Below the pieces are notes generated by a model. The model did not search any database and was not told the origin of the DNA. It was given only the letters and a program-made list of their open reading frames with translations. Positions 24,963 through 37,345 of a stretch of 59,597 nt of DNA are shown one piece after another. How positions within the stretch are numbered: position 1 is the first letter of the stretch; each line of letters starts with the position of its first letter. Position numbers and translations under genes: made by a program. This DNA is from Acetobacteraceae bacterium (GTDB taxonomy: Bacteria > Pseudomonadota > Alphaproteobacteria > Acetobacterales > Acetobacteraceae), in the NCBI GenBank assembly GCA_025354865.1, contig JANXMB010000001.1, positions 1-59,597 on the forward strand. Reading direction: 5' to 3'.

Positions 24963-25857
24963 CGCGACCGTCGAAGACGCCGCCCAGGGTGCCAATATCG
25001 ATGTGCCGGAGCACATGGCGTGGGACTCCCGCGCCCGCCGGACCATCACGATCTACATCCCGTTGAGCATTTTTATCGTTGTGCTGTTGTTCCCATTCTA
25101 CTGGATGGCCATCACCTCGGTGAAACCCGATTACGAGATGTACGACTACAAGAAGTACAACCCGTTCTGGGTCGGCTCGCCCACTTTGGACAACATCAAG
25201 AAGCTGTTGTTCGATACCGACTATCCGCAGTGGTTGATCACCACGATGGGCATTGCCACCGCCGCGACGTTCCTTTCGGTGTTCGCCAGCGTGCTCGCGG
25301 CCTATGCGATCGAGCGGCTGCGCTTCAAAGGCGCCCAGCATGTGGGGTTGGCGATCTACCTCGCCTACCTCGTGCCGCCGACGATCTTGTTCATCCCGTT
25401 GGCGACCATGATCTTCCAGTTCGGCCTGTTCGACAGCCCGCTGGCGCTGATCCTGACTTATCCCACGACCTTGGTGCCGTTCTGCACCTGGCTGCTGATC
25501 GGCTACTTCAAATCCATCCCCTACGAGTTGGAGGAATGCGCCCTGATCGACGGCGCGTCCCGCCTGCAAATCCTGCGGCGTATCACGCTGCCGCTGGCGG
25601 TGCCCGGCCTGATCTCGGCCGGCATCTTCGCCTTCACCCTGTCGTGGAACGAGTTCATCTACGCCCTGGCCTTCATCCAATCGACCGAGAAAAAGACCGT
25701 CCCGGTCGCGATCCTGACGGAGTTGGTCACCGGCGACGTCTTCCAATGGGGCTCCCTCATGGCCGGTTCGCTGTTGGGCTCCGTTCCCGTTGCGATCATC
25801 TATTCGTTCTTCGTGGAATATTATGTGTCGTCGATGACCGGCGCGGTGAAGGAGTAA
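24955..25857 (+). CDS. ABC importer permease, MalG/UgpE-type
   Basis: A 300-residue second permease with about six helices. Its EAA loop reads YELEECALIDGASRLQILRRITLPL, roughly residues 192-216. The ATG at 24955 lies inside the end of the preceding permease gene (AAGGGGG ribosome site), indicating translational coupling. The iron alcohol dehydrogenase starts four bases after its stop, so that enzyme is very probably part of the same operon. Confidence 0.88.
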   Translation: MTNATVEDAAQGANIDVPEHMAWDSRARRTITIYIPLSIFIVVLLFPFYWMAITSVKPDYEMYDYKKYNPFWVGSPTLDNIKKLLFDTDYPQWLITTMGIATAATFLSVFASVLAAYAIERLRFKGAQHVGLAIYLAYLVPPTILFIPLATMIFQFGLFDSPLALILTYPTTLVPFCTWLLIGYFKSIPYELEECALIDGASRLQILRRITLPLAVPGLISAGIFAFTLSWNEFIYALAFIQSTEKKTVPVAILTELVTGDVFQWGSLMAGSLLGSVPVAIIYSFFVEYYVSSMTGAVKE

Positions 25858-25861
25858 TCGG

Positions 25862-27034
25862 GTGACGGTCGCCGGCACGTTCCAGAACGTCTCGATCGAC
25901 CGCATCGTCTACGGCCGCCCCGCCGCCGCTGTTCTAGCCGAGGAAGCCGAGCGGCTGGGCGCGGCTCGGGTGTTCCTCATGGTCAGTCGGACGCTGAACC
26001 GGGAGACATCGTGGGTCGGGGCGATGCGCGACGCCCTCGGTCGTCGATACGCCGGGACATTCGACGGCATGCCTTCCCACACCCCGCGGGAGGCTGTGCT
26101 GGCTGCGGCGACACAGGCGCGCGCGGCAAACGCCGATCTGGTCGTGACCTTCGGCGGCGGATCGACCACCGATGCCGGCAAGATGGTGCGTCTGGCGCTG
26201 CGCCACGATCTGACCGAGGTGCCGGATTTCGACCGCTACGCGATCCAGGTCATGCCGGACGGGCGCCGCGTCGCCCCGACATTCGATGGCCCGAACGTGC
26301 CGCAAATCGCCATCCCCACCACGCTGTCGGCCGGGGATTTCAATGCCATCGCCGGCTGCACCGATACGCGCACGATGTTGAAGCAGCTCTATGCCAGCCC
26401 GACCGCCATTCCCAGGGTGGTGGTGCTGGATCCCGCGATGACCTTGCGCACGCCGCAATGGCTATGGCTTTCGACCGGTATTCGGGCGCTGGATCACGCC
26501 GTCGAGTCGGCCTGCGCCCTGGATGCCGATGTGCGTTCGATGTCCGAGTCGCTGGGCGCTATCCGCCTGCTGACCAAAGCGTTGCCGCGCAGCGTTACCG
26601 ATCCAACGGACCTGGGCGCGCGGTTGGAGGCGCAGTTGGCGATGTGGATGTCGATGGAACACCATCGCTACGGCGTGTCGAAAGGCGCCTCGCACGGGAT
26701 CGGGCATGTGCTGGGCGGCACCTGCAACGTGCCGCACGGCTATACCTCCTGCGTTATGCTGCCGGCCGCGATGCGCTTCAATCTGCCGGCGAATGCACCG
26801 CAGCAGGCCCTGGTGGCCGAGGCCATGGGCCAACCCGGCCGCCCGGCCGCCGACGTGCTGCACGAATTCATCGCCGGCCTGGGCATGCCCCGCACGCTGG
26901 CGGCCGTCGGCGTGACCCCCGACATGTTCGAAACCGTGGCGAAAGCGGCGCTGTTAGATCATTACCTGCATACAAATCCTCGGCCGATCCATGGGATCGA
27001 GGATATTCTGGAAATCCTGCGCGCCGCCGCCTGA
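25862..27034 (+). CDS. Iron-containing alcohol dehydrogenase, maleylacetate-reductase-like
   Basis: A 390-residue type III (iron) alcohol dehydrogenase. The nucleotide motif [11 protein letters not shown] (about 99-109) and the metal-binding stretch [22 protein letters not shown] (about 263-284) are present. Family members reduce maleylacetate or oxidise polyols and short alcohols. The GTG start at 25862 sits four bases after the permease stop. Being last in the importer operon, it probably acts first on the imported compound or on an early intermediate. Confidence 0.85.
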   Translation: MTVAGTFQNVSIDRIVYGRPAAAVLAEEAERLGAARVFLMVSRTLNRETSWVGAMRDALGRRYAGTFDGMPSHTPREAVLAAATQARAANADLVVTFGGGSTTDAGKMVRLALRHDLTEVPDFDRYAIQVMPDGRRVAPTFDGPNVPQIAIPTTLSAGDFNAIAGCTDTRTMLKQLYASPTAIPRVVVLDPAMTLRTPQWLWLSTGIRALDHAVESACALDADVRSMSESLGAIRLLTKALPRSVTDPTDLGARLEAQLAMWMSMEHHRYGVSKGASHGIGHVLGGTCNVPHGYTSCVMLPAAMRFNLPANAPQQALVAEAMGQPGRPAADVLHEFIAGLGMPRTLAAVGVTPDMFETVAKAALLDHYLHTNPRPIHGIEDILEILRAAA

Positions 27035-27076
27035 GCAGATGCCTCGGGCAAAAAATTCCGAAAATCCCGCGCGCCG

Positions 27077-27091
27077 TTAACCGTTCGTTAA
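27077..27091 (+). promoter_or_regulatory. CtrA-type binding site upstream of the chemoreceptor gene
   Basis: TTAA-CCGTTCG-TTAA matches the full CtrA consensus TTAA-N7-TTAA exactly and is followed by CC. It lies 105 bases ahead of the chemoreceptor start. CtrA controls motility and chemotaxis genes in many alphaproteobacteria, so activation of the downstream receptor is likely. Binding is inferred from sequence only. Confidence 0.65.
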
Positions 27092-27195
27092 CCTCGGCCT
27101 GCCATGTTGCGAAAACCGGAGCGACCGTCGGCGCTCGGGATCGCATACCCGAACGAACGGCAGCAGTCGCCCGACAGGCCCAGAGGAAAGTCCCC

Positions 27196-29217
27196 ATGCG
27201 TTTCGAACGCGTTCCCGTTGCTATTCGTCTGCATTTTGCAACTATAACGGCCGTCCTGGCGCTGATCGTGTTCTCGCTCGGCGTCTATGTCATGACGTCC
27301 GAGCGGATCGTCGCAACCCGGGTTGCGTCGCTACGGCAGGTAACGGAGGCCGCGACCTCGATCGTTGCCGGCTTCGAAGCGCGGGAACGGGCCGGGCAGA
27401 TGACCAGGCAGGACGCGCAAAGCGCCGCTGCCGCTGCCCTGCGCAGCCTGCGTTACGACACCGCCGATTACGTCTGGATCAACGACATGACCCCGCGCGT
27501 CGTCATGCACCCGACCTCCCCCAAGTTGGAGGGGCAGGATGTCGGAGGCCTGACCGATCCCGCCGGCAAGCGGATGTTCGCCGCTTTCGTCGATGTCGTG
27601 CGCAACGAAGGGGCCGGTATGGTGCCCTACCTCTGGCCACGGCCGGGAGATACGGCGCCGGTGCCGAAATTGTCCTATGTGAAAGGCTTCGCACCCTGGG
27701 GCTGGGTTGTCGGCACCGGTGTCTATATCGACGATGTCATTGCCGCGCAGCGAAGGGTGGCCATTGGACTGGCGATCGCGACATTGCTGACCAGCTTGCT
27801 GGTTGGGGTGGTGACCTGGTTCCTCGGGCGCGGCGTATCCCGGCCGGTGCGGGCACTGACAGCGGCGACCGAACAAATGGCGCAGGGCGAACTGGGCAAC
27901 GACATTCCCGGTATGACCCGAGGCGATGAGTTCGGCGCTCTCGCCCGATCGCTGGATGTCCTGCGCCATCATGCCCGCGAACGTACGCGGTTGGAACAGG
28001 CGGCGGCAGCGGAACAGGCGGCGAAAGACCGACGGCAATCGGTCATGGAACAATATACGCAGGAATTCGGCGCATCCGTGTCCGGCGTTCTGGCGACCTT
28101 GGTTTCCGCCTCCGACGACATGCGCGGCACCGCCGATGCCATGACCACCGCCGCCGAACGCACCCGCACACAGTCCAACCAGACCGCGCTCGGCGCCGGG
28201 GAAGCAACCCGGAACCTGACCTCGGTTGCCGCCGCGACCGAGGAAATGGCAGCCAGCGCCGAGGAAATCGCCCGTCGCGTGCGCGAAGTGACCGACGCCG
28301 CGCAGACCGCCGTTCTCGCGGCGACCCGGTCGGACGGTATGGTCAAGGGGTTGATCGCGTCGGCCGACGAAATCGGCAATGTCGTTCAGATGATCGCCAA
28401 TATCGCCAGCCAAACCAACCTGCTGGCACTGAATGCCACCATCGAGGCAGCCCGAGCGGGGGAGGCCGGGAAGGGCTTCGCCGTGGTGGCGAACGAGGTG
28501 AAAACGCTTGCTGCGCAAACCCACAAGGCAACCGCCGAAGTCGGCGCTCGCATCGACGCGATCCGCGTTTCCACCCACGACGCCGGGGCCGCCATCGCCG
28601 GCGTGGGGGAAGCCATCCATCGCGCCCACGATGCGGCGGCGGATATCGCGGCCTCGATCGAGCAGCAGGGCATCGCGACCCGGGAAATCGTCGTCGCCGT
28701 TCAATCCGTCTTCGCCGCGACCGAGGGGGTGACCCGTTCCATGGGCGAACTCTCCGATGTCGCCGACGAAGCCGGTGTCGTCAGCCGCACCCTGCTGGGG
28801 TCCGCCGACGCCGTGCGCGCGCAGACCACCACCCTGCGAGAGGAGGTCGATCAGTTCCTCCAGGCCACCCGAAACGCGGGAGAAAATCGCCGCAAATACG
28901 AACGGGTGCCGGCAGCGGGGATGCGCTGCGTGCTGCGCTATACGATCGGCGGGCGTTCCCGATCGGAACCGCTGACCGCGATCGACCTGTCGCGCGGCGG
29001 AGTTGGCTTGGAAAGCACCTTGGGCTTGCCATCCGGCCTTGACGTACTCATCGATCTGCCCGGCATCGATCGTCCCCTCTCCGCTCGGGTTGCCCGCATC
29101 GAGGGCGGGCGCATGGGGCTGGCATTCCGCCAGGACGACGCGACCTGCGCGCTGACCGATAAAGTGTTGGCCGACCTAGAAACCGCGCGTTCGAACACCG
29201 CCCGGCGGGCTGCCTGA
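27196..29217 (+). CDS. Methyl-accepting chemotaxis protein with C-terminal PilZ domain
   Basis: A 673-residue membrane receptor. The first transmembrane helix is about 13-33, followed by a periplasmic Cache-type sensor (about 35-185; [16 protein letters not shown] is typical). The second helix is about 188-210, then HAMP (about 211-265) and a methyl-accepting signalling domain whose hairpin tip reads [20 protein letters not shown]. The end (about 565-665) is a PilZ domain with RKYER and DLSRGG, the two c-di-GMP-binding motifs. The ATG at 27196 has AGAGGAAAG upstream. A CtrA site precedes it. Azospirillum Tlp1 has the same layout. Confidence 0.9.
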   Translation: MRFERVPVAIRLHFATITAVLALIVFSLGVYVMTSERIVATRVASLRQVTEAATSIVAGFEARERAGQMTRQDAQSAAAAALRSLRYDTADYVWINDMTPRVVMHPTSPKLEGQDVGGLTDPAGKRMFAAFVDVVRNEGAGMVPYLWPRPGDTAPVPKLSYVKGFAPWGWVVGTGVYIDDVIAAQRRVAIGLAIATLLTSLLVGVVTWFLGRGVSRPVRALTAATEQMAQGELGNDIPGMTRGDEFGALARSLDVLRHHARERTRLEQAAAAEQAAKDRRQSVMEQYTQEFGASVSGVLATLVSASDDMRGTADAMTTAAERTRTQSNQTALGAGEATRNLTSVAAATEEMAASAEEIARRVREVTDAAQTAVLAATRSDGMVKGLIASADEIGNVVQMIANIASQTNLLALNATIEAARAGEAGKGFAVVANEVKTLAAQTHKATAEVGARIDAIRVSTHDAGAAIAGVGEAIHRAHDAAADIAASIEQQGIATREIVVAVQSVFAATEGVTRSMGELSDVADEAGVVSRTLLGSADAVRAQTTTLREEVDQFLQATRNAGENRRKYERVPAAGMRCVLRYTIGGRSRSEPLTAIDLSRGGVGLESTLGLPSGLDVLIDLPGIDRPLSARVARIEGGRMGLAFRQDDATCALTDKVLADLETARSNTARRAA

Positions 29218-29227
29218 GCCGGGGCAG

Positions 29228-31579
29228 TCACCGGTCGAGCGCGGTCCGGTCGCGCAATAACCGCAGAATCCGTTCCGGCGTCAGCGGTTGCCGGTCGGCC
29301 ACCGCCCCGAACGGCGCGAGCGCGTCGTTCACCGCCAGCGTCACCGCGCCGACCGCCCCCATGACCCCGCCTTCCGACATGCCCTTGCTGCCGGTGGGCG
29401 TGCGGGTGTTCGGGGTGTGACGGGATACGATTTCGATGGCCGGCAGATCGGCGGCCGTTGCTAACCCGTAATCCATCAAACTGCCGGTGACGTTGTGGCC
29501 GTCCGCGTCGTAGACGATGCACTCCCGTAATGCCCCGCTGAGGCCCATCGCCACCGCACCGTGTTGCTGCCCGGCGACGATCGCAGGGTTGAGCATGGTG
29601 CCGCAATCCTCAGCCAGGAGGTATCGCTCGGGGGTTACCAATCCCGTTTCGATATCGACCACGACCTCGCAGAGATGGGTCGCGTTGGCAAAGGTCATTG
29701 GCGGCGGATCGAAGGCGCGGTGGGCTTCCAATCCCGGTTCCATGCCGGGCGGCAGGCGGGCGGGATCGAAATAGGCGATGCGAGCGATCTGCGGCAGGGT
29801 CCATCCAGCATCCTGCCAGACCCCGTCCAACAGGCGTTGCAACCGCCCGTCGTGCAGGCGCAGGTCGTCGGCGGCATTCAGGCCCAGCAAAGCGGCACCG
29901 ATGGCGCATACCTTGCGCTGTAGGGTCTGCCCCGCCAGATACAGCACCGATCCTCCGGCGGTGCCGCCGCGCGCGCCCCGACTGCCCATGCCGTAGGGGG
30001 CAATGTCGGTGTTGCCCATCCGCATGCGAACCGTTTCGGCGGCGACTCCCAGCCCGCCGGCGACCGCCTGGGCCAATGCCGTTTCGTAACCTTGCCCCGA
30101 TCCCATCAGCCCGCAGGACGCATCGATCGCGCCCGACGGTGCGACCTTGACCCATCCCGCCTCATACCCCGATCCTGGAATACCGGACCGCTTGTAGAAC
30201 GCCGAGCCATAGGTGCTGGATTCGACGACGGAACAAACGCCGAGGCCGCGATAGATGCCGCGCGTCCGGTCCTCGGTCTGTCTTTTCCGGAACGATAAGA
30301 CATCGAACCTGTCCAGAGCCGCGTCGAAAACGGCCAAGGGGGCGATATCCTGCAGGGCCACGCCTTCGAGCATCGGGAACGGCAGGTCGTCGTCGCGCAG
30401 CATATTGAGGCGGCGTACGGCGATCGGATCCAGCCCGAGTTCTCGGGCGACCGCGTCGATCGTGCCGTCCATGACCCAACTGCCCATGGCCATCGGCGCA
30501 CGCATCGGAGCCGCGCCGCATTTGTTGGTCAGAACGATCTGCATGTCGTACGAATAGGCCTCGATCCGGTACGGGCCGGTCAGCGACAGCACCATCATGC
30601 GCACGAGGTAATTCGCCGGGAAAAAGCAGTATGCGCCGAAATCTTCGACGACCTCGACAGCCAGCGCGGCAATGCGGCCGTCGCGATCCACAGCGGCTTT
30701 GGCAACGACCGTTTGTTCGCGGGCATGGGCGCTGGCCAGCAGATTCTCCCCGCGGTCTTCCCGCCAGCGCACCGGTCGTTTCAGAACACGGGACAAAGCG
30801 GCGCAGGCGAGGTCTTCCCGTTGCAGCACGATCTTTTGCCCGAAGGCGCCGCCGACATCGGGGGAGATCGCGGTGATCTGCGTTTCCTCCAGGCCCATGC
30901 GGATTGCCAGGGCGGTCCGATACGGGTGCGGTGCCTGGTTGCCGATATGCATCGTCAGGTGCTGTTGGCCTTCGTCCCAGATGGCGCAGCAGCCGCGCGG
31001 TTCCATGGGGACATGGGTTTGTCGATGCTGATGGAACCGCGCTTCCACCACGCGATGGGCAGTTGCGAAACGACCGGCGACATCGCCGATCCGATCGCCT
31101 TGTGCGGCGACGCGGTTAGTGCCGAGTGCCGCATCGACCAGCGGCGCGCCCTCGGCCAGGGCAGCGGCGACCGAAACGACGGCGGGCAGGGGTTCGTAGT
31201 CCACGACGATCCGTTCGGCGGCGTCCTCGGCGGCGACGCGATCGCGGGCCACGATTACCGCGACCAGATCGCCGTCGAACCGAACTTTTTGTGTCGGCAT
31301 GGCCTCGTTCACGACCGGCAGCAGGCCCTCGACATCCGGCGCCAGTCGGCCTGGTACGGTCCAGCGCGCAAGGTCGGCGCCGGTGGCCACCATTTCGACC
31401 CCGGGCACCGCCAGCGCGGCCGTCGTATCGATGGTGCGGATCAGCGCATGGGCATGCGGCGAGCGCACGAACCGGGCGATCAGGGCGCCGGCAAATCCCA
31501 TGTCGTCGAGGTAGCGCCCCTGCCCGGTCAGAAATCGGGCATCTTCCCGCCGCAGCAACCGTTGCCCGATGGCGGTCAT
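29228..31579 (-). CDS. Molybdenum hydroxylase large subunit (xanthine dehydrogenase/CO dehydrogenase family)
   Basis: The 783-residue molybdopterin-binding subunit of a xanthine dehydrogenase-family enzyme, which hydroxylates aldehydes, heterocycles or similar substrates using water. The N-terminal a/b-hammerhead domain starts REDARFLTGQGRY. GAFGQK and GSRGARGG mark the cofactor site, and the catalytic Glu is in GSKGMSEGGVMG near the C-terminus. The start at 31579 overlaps the aldo/keto reductase stop by ATGA. The usual FAD and [2Fe-2S] subunit genes are not adjacent, so it needs partners encoded elsewhere. Confidence 0.85.
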   Translation of the reverse strand: MTAIGQRLLRREDARFLTGQGRYLDDMGFAGALIARFVRSPHAHALIRTIDTTAALAVPGVEMVATGADLARWTVPGRLAPDVEGLLPVVNEAMPTQKVRFDGDLVAVIVARDRVAAEDAAERIVVDYEPLPAVVSVAAALAEGAPLVDAALGTNRVAAQGDRIGDVAGRFATAHRVVEARFHQHRQTHVPMEPRGCCAIWDEGQQHLTMHIGNQAPHPYRTALAIRMGLEETQITAISPDVGGAFGQKIVLQREDLACAALSRVLKRPVRWREDRGENLLASAHAREQTVVAKAAVDRDGRIAALAVEVVEDFGAYCFFPANYLVRMMVLSLTGPYRIEAYSYDMQIVLTNKCGAAPMRAPMAMGSWVMDGTIDAVARELGLDPIAVRRLNMLRDDDLPFPMLEGVALQDIAPLAVFDAALDRFDVLSFRKRQTEDRTRGIYRGLGVCSVVESSTYGSAFYKRSGIPGSGYEAGWVKVAPSGAIDASCGLMGSGQGYETALAQAVAGGLGVAAETVRMRMGNTDIAPYGMGSRGARGGTAGGSVLYLAGQTLQRKVCAIGAALLGLNAADDLRLHDGRLQRLLDGVWQDAGWTLPQIARIAYFDPARLPPGMEPGLEAHRAFDPPPMTFANATHLCEVVVDIETGLVTPERYLLAEDCGTMLNPAIVAGQQHGAVAMGLSGALRECIVYDADGHNVTGSLMDYGLATAADLPAIEIVSRHTPNTRTPTGSKGMSEGGVMGAVGAVTLAVNDALAPFGAVADRQPLTPERILRLLRDRTALDR

Positions 31580-32541
31580 GCGACCGACGCGTCGATCCGA
31601 GCAATGAGATCGGCTGGAAGGGGGCCGGCAGCGGCGGCGGCGATGCAGCCGGCCAGTTCGGCGCGGTTTTTCACCCCCAGCACCAGCGTGTCGATCGGCA
31701 GCGACAGGGCGTAGCGATGCGCGACGATGGCGGGGTCTTCCCCCAGTTCGGCGCATAATTTTCGGAAGCCGGCGGCTTTTGCGTAATCCAGCACTTCCGG
31801 ATGGTCGGCCGGCAAATCGCGATCGATCGCCGCCGTCAGTGCCCCCGCCTGCACCGCTCGGATTCCCATCGTGCCGATCCCCCGAGCGCGCGCGACCGCC
31901 GCGATTTCCCGCGCGCGGCTCGGTCCCTCGTAAAATTTGAGCCCGCCGGGCGAGTCCAGCAAATTGGCGATGCATTGCACCGCCGCTGGTTTGGGGTCCT
32001 GGCGCAGCACGTCGAGGATGGCGTCGGGATGGCCGATGCCGGTTATGCCCCAGGCGCCGATTAGACCTTCTTGCACGAATTTCTCGAACAGCGGGCGGAC
32101 GTGGTCGACGAACATCGGGTAGGGGGTGAACCGTTCGATGGCGTCCTTGTTGCTCCACATCGGATGCCCGTCCGGCACGATGTTGGAATGCAGGAAGAAC
32201 AGATCGATGCGATCGAGTTGCAACAGCCGCAGGCTGGCTTCGATGGATTGGCGGAAGATCGACTCGATCCGGGCGGTCGGTGGATTGCCCAGATTGCACT
32301 TGGTCGTGACCTTGACCCCGGCCGGCAACCGACCGCCGAACGCCGCGCCGACGACGCTTTCCGCCTTGCCGTCGCCGTAGCGGGGGGCGAGGTCCAACAG
32401 GTTAATGCCGGCATCCACGGCGTCCTTCACGGTCGCCACGCATTCGTCGAAGGTTGTCTGCCCCCACAGCATGCCCAGGCCGCCGCCGCCGAGCGTGAGC
32501 GGGGATACCGGAAAGAGGGAGCCGAAGGGGCGGAGTTGCAT
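31576..32541 (-). CDS. Aldo/keto reductase
   Basis: A 321-residue (beta/alpha)8 NADPH-dependent oxidoreductase. The catalytic tetrad is visible as Asp and Tyr in LLDLAPRYGDGKAE, Lys in VTTKCNLG and His in LFFLHSN. The start at 32541 gives MQLRPFGSLFPVSPL, which matches the family; the ribosome site (AGGCAA) is weak. It is translationally coupled to the molybdenum hydroxylase gene downstream, suggesting both handle an aldehyde or carbonyl compound. It is divergent from rplU. Confidence 0.85.
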   Translation of the reverse strand: MQLRPFGSLFPVSPLTLGGGGLGMLWGQTTFDECVATVKDAVDAGINLLDLAPRYGDGKAESVVGAAFGGRLPAGVKVTTKCNLGNPPTARIESIFRQSIEASLRLLQLDRIDLFFLHSNIVPDGHPMWSNKDAIERFTPYPMFVDHVRPLFEKFVQEGLIGAWGITGIGHPDAILDVLRQDPKPAAVQCIANLLDSPGGLKFYEGPSRAREIAAVARARGIGTMGIRAVQAGALTAAIDRDLPADHPEVLDYAKAAGFRKLCAELGEDPAIVAHRYALSLPIDTLVLGVKNRAELAGCIAAAAAGPLPADLIARIDASVA

Positions 32542-32660
32542 GGGTTGCCTCGATGCGCGCGGTTTGTTCGACGGCGTGTATAACGCCCATCGGGTGGTGG
32601 CGAAACGGCCAGGACGCGATACGATTTTGCGCTGGAAACCGTCGATGCGCCGAAACGCCG

Positions 32661-32688
32661 TTGACACACGCCGGACGCCCGCTATAAC
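32661..32688 (+). promoter_or_regulatory. Sigma-70 promoter of the rplU operon
   Basis: TTGACA (32661-32666) and TATAAC (32683-32688) are separated by 16 bases, one of the best housekeeping promoter matches in the window. Transcription would begin near 32695, leaving a leader of about 55 bases before rplU. Confidence 0.75.
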
Positions 32689-32750
32689 CGCGCCTCTCCG
32701 GTCGCCGGGCGTCCCCCGAGCGGCCCGTGCAGGCTTGGAAAGTTCGACAT

Positions 32751-33065
32751 ATGTTTGCTGTGATCCGCACCGGCGGGAAACAGTATCGCGTTACTCCGAA
32801 CGCGGTGCTGAAGGTTGAGAAGCTGGAAGCCGAACCCGGCTCGACCGTGACGTTCAACGACGTCCTTGCGATTGGCGGCGAGGGCGGTCTGACCCTGGGC
32901 GGCCCGACCGTGCCCGGCGCCAGCGTCACCGCAACGGTGATCGCGCAGGACCGGCTGGACAAGATCATCATCTTCAAGAAGCGCCGCCGGCAGAACAGCC
33001 GCCGCCGCAATGGCCATCGCCAGCACGTGACCGTGCTGCGTGTCGCCGAAATCGTCGCAGCGTAA
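32751..33065 (+). CDS. rplU: 50S ribosomal protein L21
   Basis: L21 at the usual 104 residues, beginning [13 protein letters not shown] and carrying the basic rRNA-binding stretch [17 protein letters not shown]. It binds 23S rRNA early in 50S assembly. It is the first gene after a strong promoter and is followed 18 bases later by rpmA, the conserved bacterial order. Confidence 0.97.
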   Translation: MFAVIRTGGKQYRVTPNAVLKVEKLEAEPGSTVTFNDVLAIGGEGGLTLGGPTVPGASVTATVIAQDRLDKIIIFKKRRRQNSRRRNGHRQHVTVLRVAEIVAA

Positions 33066-33083
33066 GCAGCAGGGGATCTCACC

Positions 33084-35549
<2,466 letters not shown>

Positions 35550-35585
35550 ATCCGGTTTCATTTTAGAGTCAGGCGCCCGAGCGAT

Positions 35586-36782
35586 CTATGCCAACACGCC
35601 CAATCCGCGCAGTCGTTCGATGTCGGCGGTAGAATAGCCTGCCTCCGCCAGCACGGCAGCGCCGTGTTCGCCGATCCCCGGGGCGCGGCGAGGGGCGACC
35701 TTGTCCTCCCCGTCCAGGTGGAACGGGGCCGACACCGTCAGGCCCTGACCATCGGCGAAGGGCACCAAGGCGCCGCAATGCACCATCTGGGCGTCGTCCA
35801 GGATCTCGTCCACCTTGCCGACAATGCCGAAGGTCACGCCGACGCCATCCAACAGGCTGCGCCATTCCGCCAGGGTCCGGGTCGCGAACACCGTGTCCAG
35901 AACATCGACCAGCGCCCGCGCATTCTGTTTGCGGGCGGCGTCGGAGGCGAAGCGAGGGTCGTTGGTCAGCTCCGGCCGGCCGATCGCTTCCATGAAGCCT
36001 TTGAGCTGCCGTTGCTCGTTGTACAGCGCCATGATGAACCAGCGGTCGTCGGCGGTGCGATAGTGGTTGGCGAAGGCGTTCGGCACCTCCAGCCGGGTCG
36101 GGCGGTGCGGCACGTGGTCGCCAAACAGCCGCGTTTGCACGGCGCAGGCATTGGCCCAAAGCCCGTTCTGCAACAGCGACGATTGCACCAGCCCGCCGAG
36201 GCCGGTCTTTTCCCGCCGGTAGAGCGCGGTGACGATGGCGGCATACAGTGCGGTGCCGCTGGGGTGGTCGCCCATGCCGGCCATCGATCGCGCCGGCTCA
36301 TAGCTATCGTAGGCCCGCACCATGTCCATCAGGCCGGTGCGCGCCCAGTAGGCGGTCGAGTCGAAGCCGGTCTTCGCCGCCTCGTCGCCGTGTTCGCCAT
36401 AGGCGGTGAAGGATGCGTAGATCAGTCGCGGGTTCAGCGGCAGCAGTTGGGTGTGTGCCAACCCGAGGCGTTCGCGCACCGGCAGCGGGAAATTGGTCAC
36501 GAACACGTCTGCGCCGGCCACCAGTCTATGCAGCGCCGCGCGGCCCTCGTCGTGCTTCAAATCGAGCGCCAGACTGCGTTTGTTGCGGGACGTCAGCTGC
36601 CAGTAATAATCGGTCGGAGCGGCCGGGTTCGGCCCGCGTCCGCGCCAAGGATCGCCGACGCCCGGCGGTTCGATCTTGATGACGTCGGCGCCGAAGTCGG
36701 ACAGGATCGTGGTCGCGGCCGGGCCGGCGATCCAACTGGCGCAGTCAATCGCTTTCAGGCCGGCGAACAGGTTCTCGGACAT
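35586..36782 (-). CDS. CaiB/BaiF-type (family III) CoA-transferase
   Basis: A 398-residue family III CoA-transferase. It begins LKAIDCASWIAGPAAT and has the conserved GADVIKIEPP segment; the catalytic Asp is about residue 172 (GMGDHPSG). Such enzymes move CoA between carboxylic acids, as in carnitine, formate/oxalate or bile-acid metabolism. The start at 36782 has AAGGGGGAA upstream. It is not linked to an acyl-CoA dehydrogenase here, so the substrate is open. It is convergent with proB. Confidence 0.88.
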   Translation of the reverse strand: MSENLFAGLKAIDCASWIAGPAATTILSDFGADVIKIEPPGVGDPWRGRGPNPAAPTDYYWQLTSRNKRSLALDLKHDEGRAALHRLVAGADVFVTNFPLPVRERLGLAHTQLLPLNPRLIYASFTAYGEHGDEAAKTGFDSTAYWARTGLMDMVRAYDSYEPARSMAGMGDHPSGTALYAAIVTALYRREKTGLGGLVQSSLLQNGLWANACAVQTRLFGDHVPHRPTRLEVPNAFANHYRTADDRWFIMALYNEQRQLKGFMEAIGRPELTNDPRFASDAARKQNARALVDVLDTVFATRTLAEWRSLLDGVGVTFGIVGKVDEILDDAQMVHCGALVPFADGQGLTVSAPFHLDGEDKVAPRRAPGIGEHGAAVLAEAGYSTADIERLRGLGVLA

Positions 36783-36895
36783 TGTGGTTCCCCCTTGCGT
36801 TGCGACGACGCTACAGGCACTCGGGCGCGGATAGAAGCGCCCGGTCGGCGCTATTTTGCCGGTGCGCCGGCAGGACGTTTCCCGAACGCTCCCGG

Positions 36896-37222
36896 TTAGA
36901 CGTCGAGATAAGCGCGCAATTCGTGCATTTTTCCGTCCCGCCATTCGATGACATCGACCCCGGTCAGCACCTTGCCGTCGAGGGTCAGCACGAACTCGAT
37001 CAAGGTGGTGTCGCCGTCCTGGTAAATATTGCGCGCGACAAAAGACAACGCCTCGCACGACGCGAAAATACCCCGCACCGCATCGATCGCTGCCGCGCGA
37101 CCTTCGATACGCACGATGATCGGGTCCTCCAGCGCGAAATCCTCGGCCATCAGGGCGGCGCAGGCGTCGGCGTCCTTGGCATCGAACGCAGCGACGTAGG
37201 CGCGAGCGAGGTCTTTGAGCAT
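36896..37222 (-). CDS. SnoaL/NTF2-like protein
   Basis: A 108-residue cone-shaped alpha+beta barrel of the NTF2-like superfamily, starting LKDLARAYVAAFDAKDADAC and ending with the typical EWRDGKMHELRAYLDV. Members are isomerases, hydratases or ligand-binding proteins. The start at 37222 has GGAG about eight bases ahead. It is 113 bases upstream of the CaiB-type gene on the same strand and divergent from hisD. No catalytic role can be assigned. Confidence 0.75.
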   Translation of the reverse strand: MLKDLARAYVAAFDAKDADACAALMAEDFALEDPIIVRIEGRAAAIDAVRGIFASCEALSFVARNIYQDGDTTLIEFVLTLDGKVLTGVDVIEWRDGKMHELRAYLDV

Positions 37223-37345
37223 GGCAGCAACTCCGATTTTACGATCCGCCCATGTCGCACGAAGCGACTCAGATGGGCAAACGTACGCCAGACATAACGA
37301 CGGGCGGGCATGACGCCGGGCGGGCGATAGGCTAAACGCCGCCGG

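Noticed and set aside
27331-28704. Minus-strand frame of 457 codons
   Set aside because: It lies fully inside the chemoreceptor gene, which has complete domains and a good ribosome site on the other strand.
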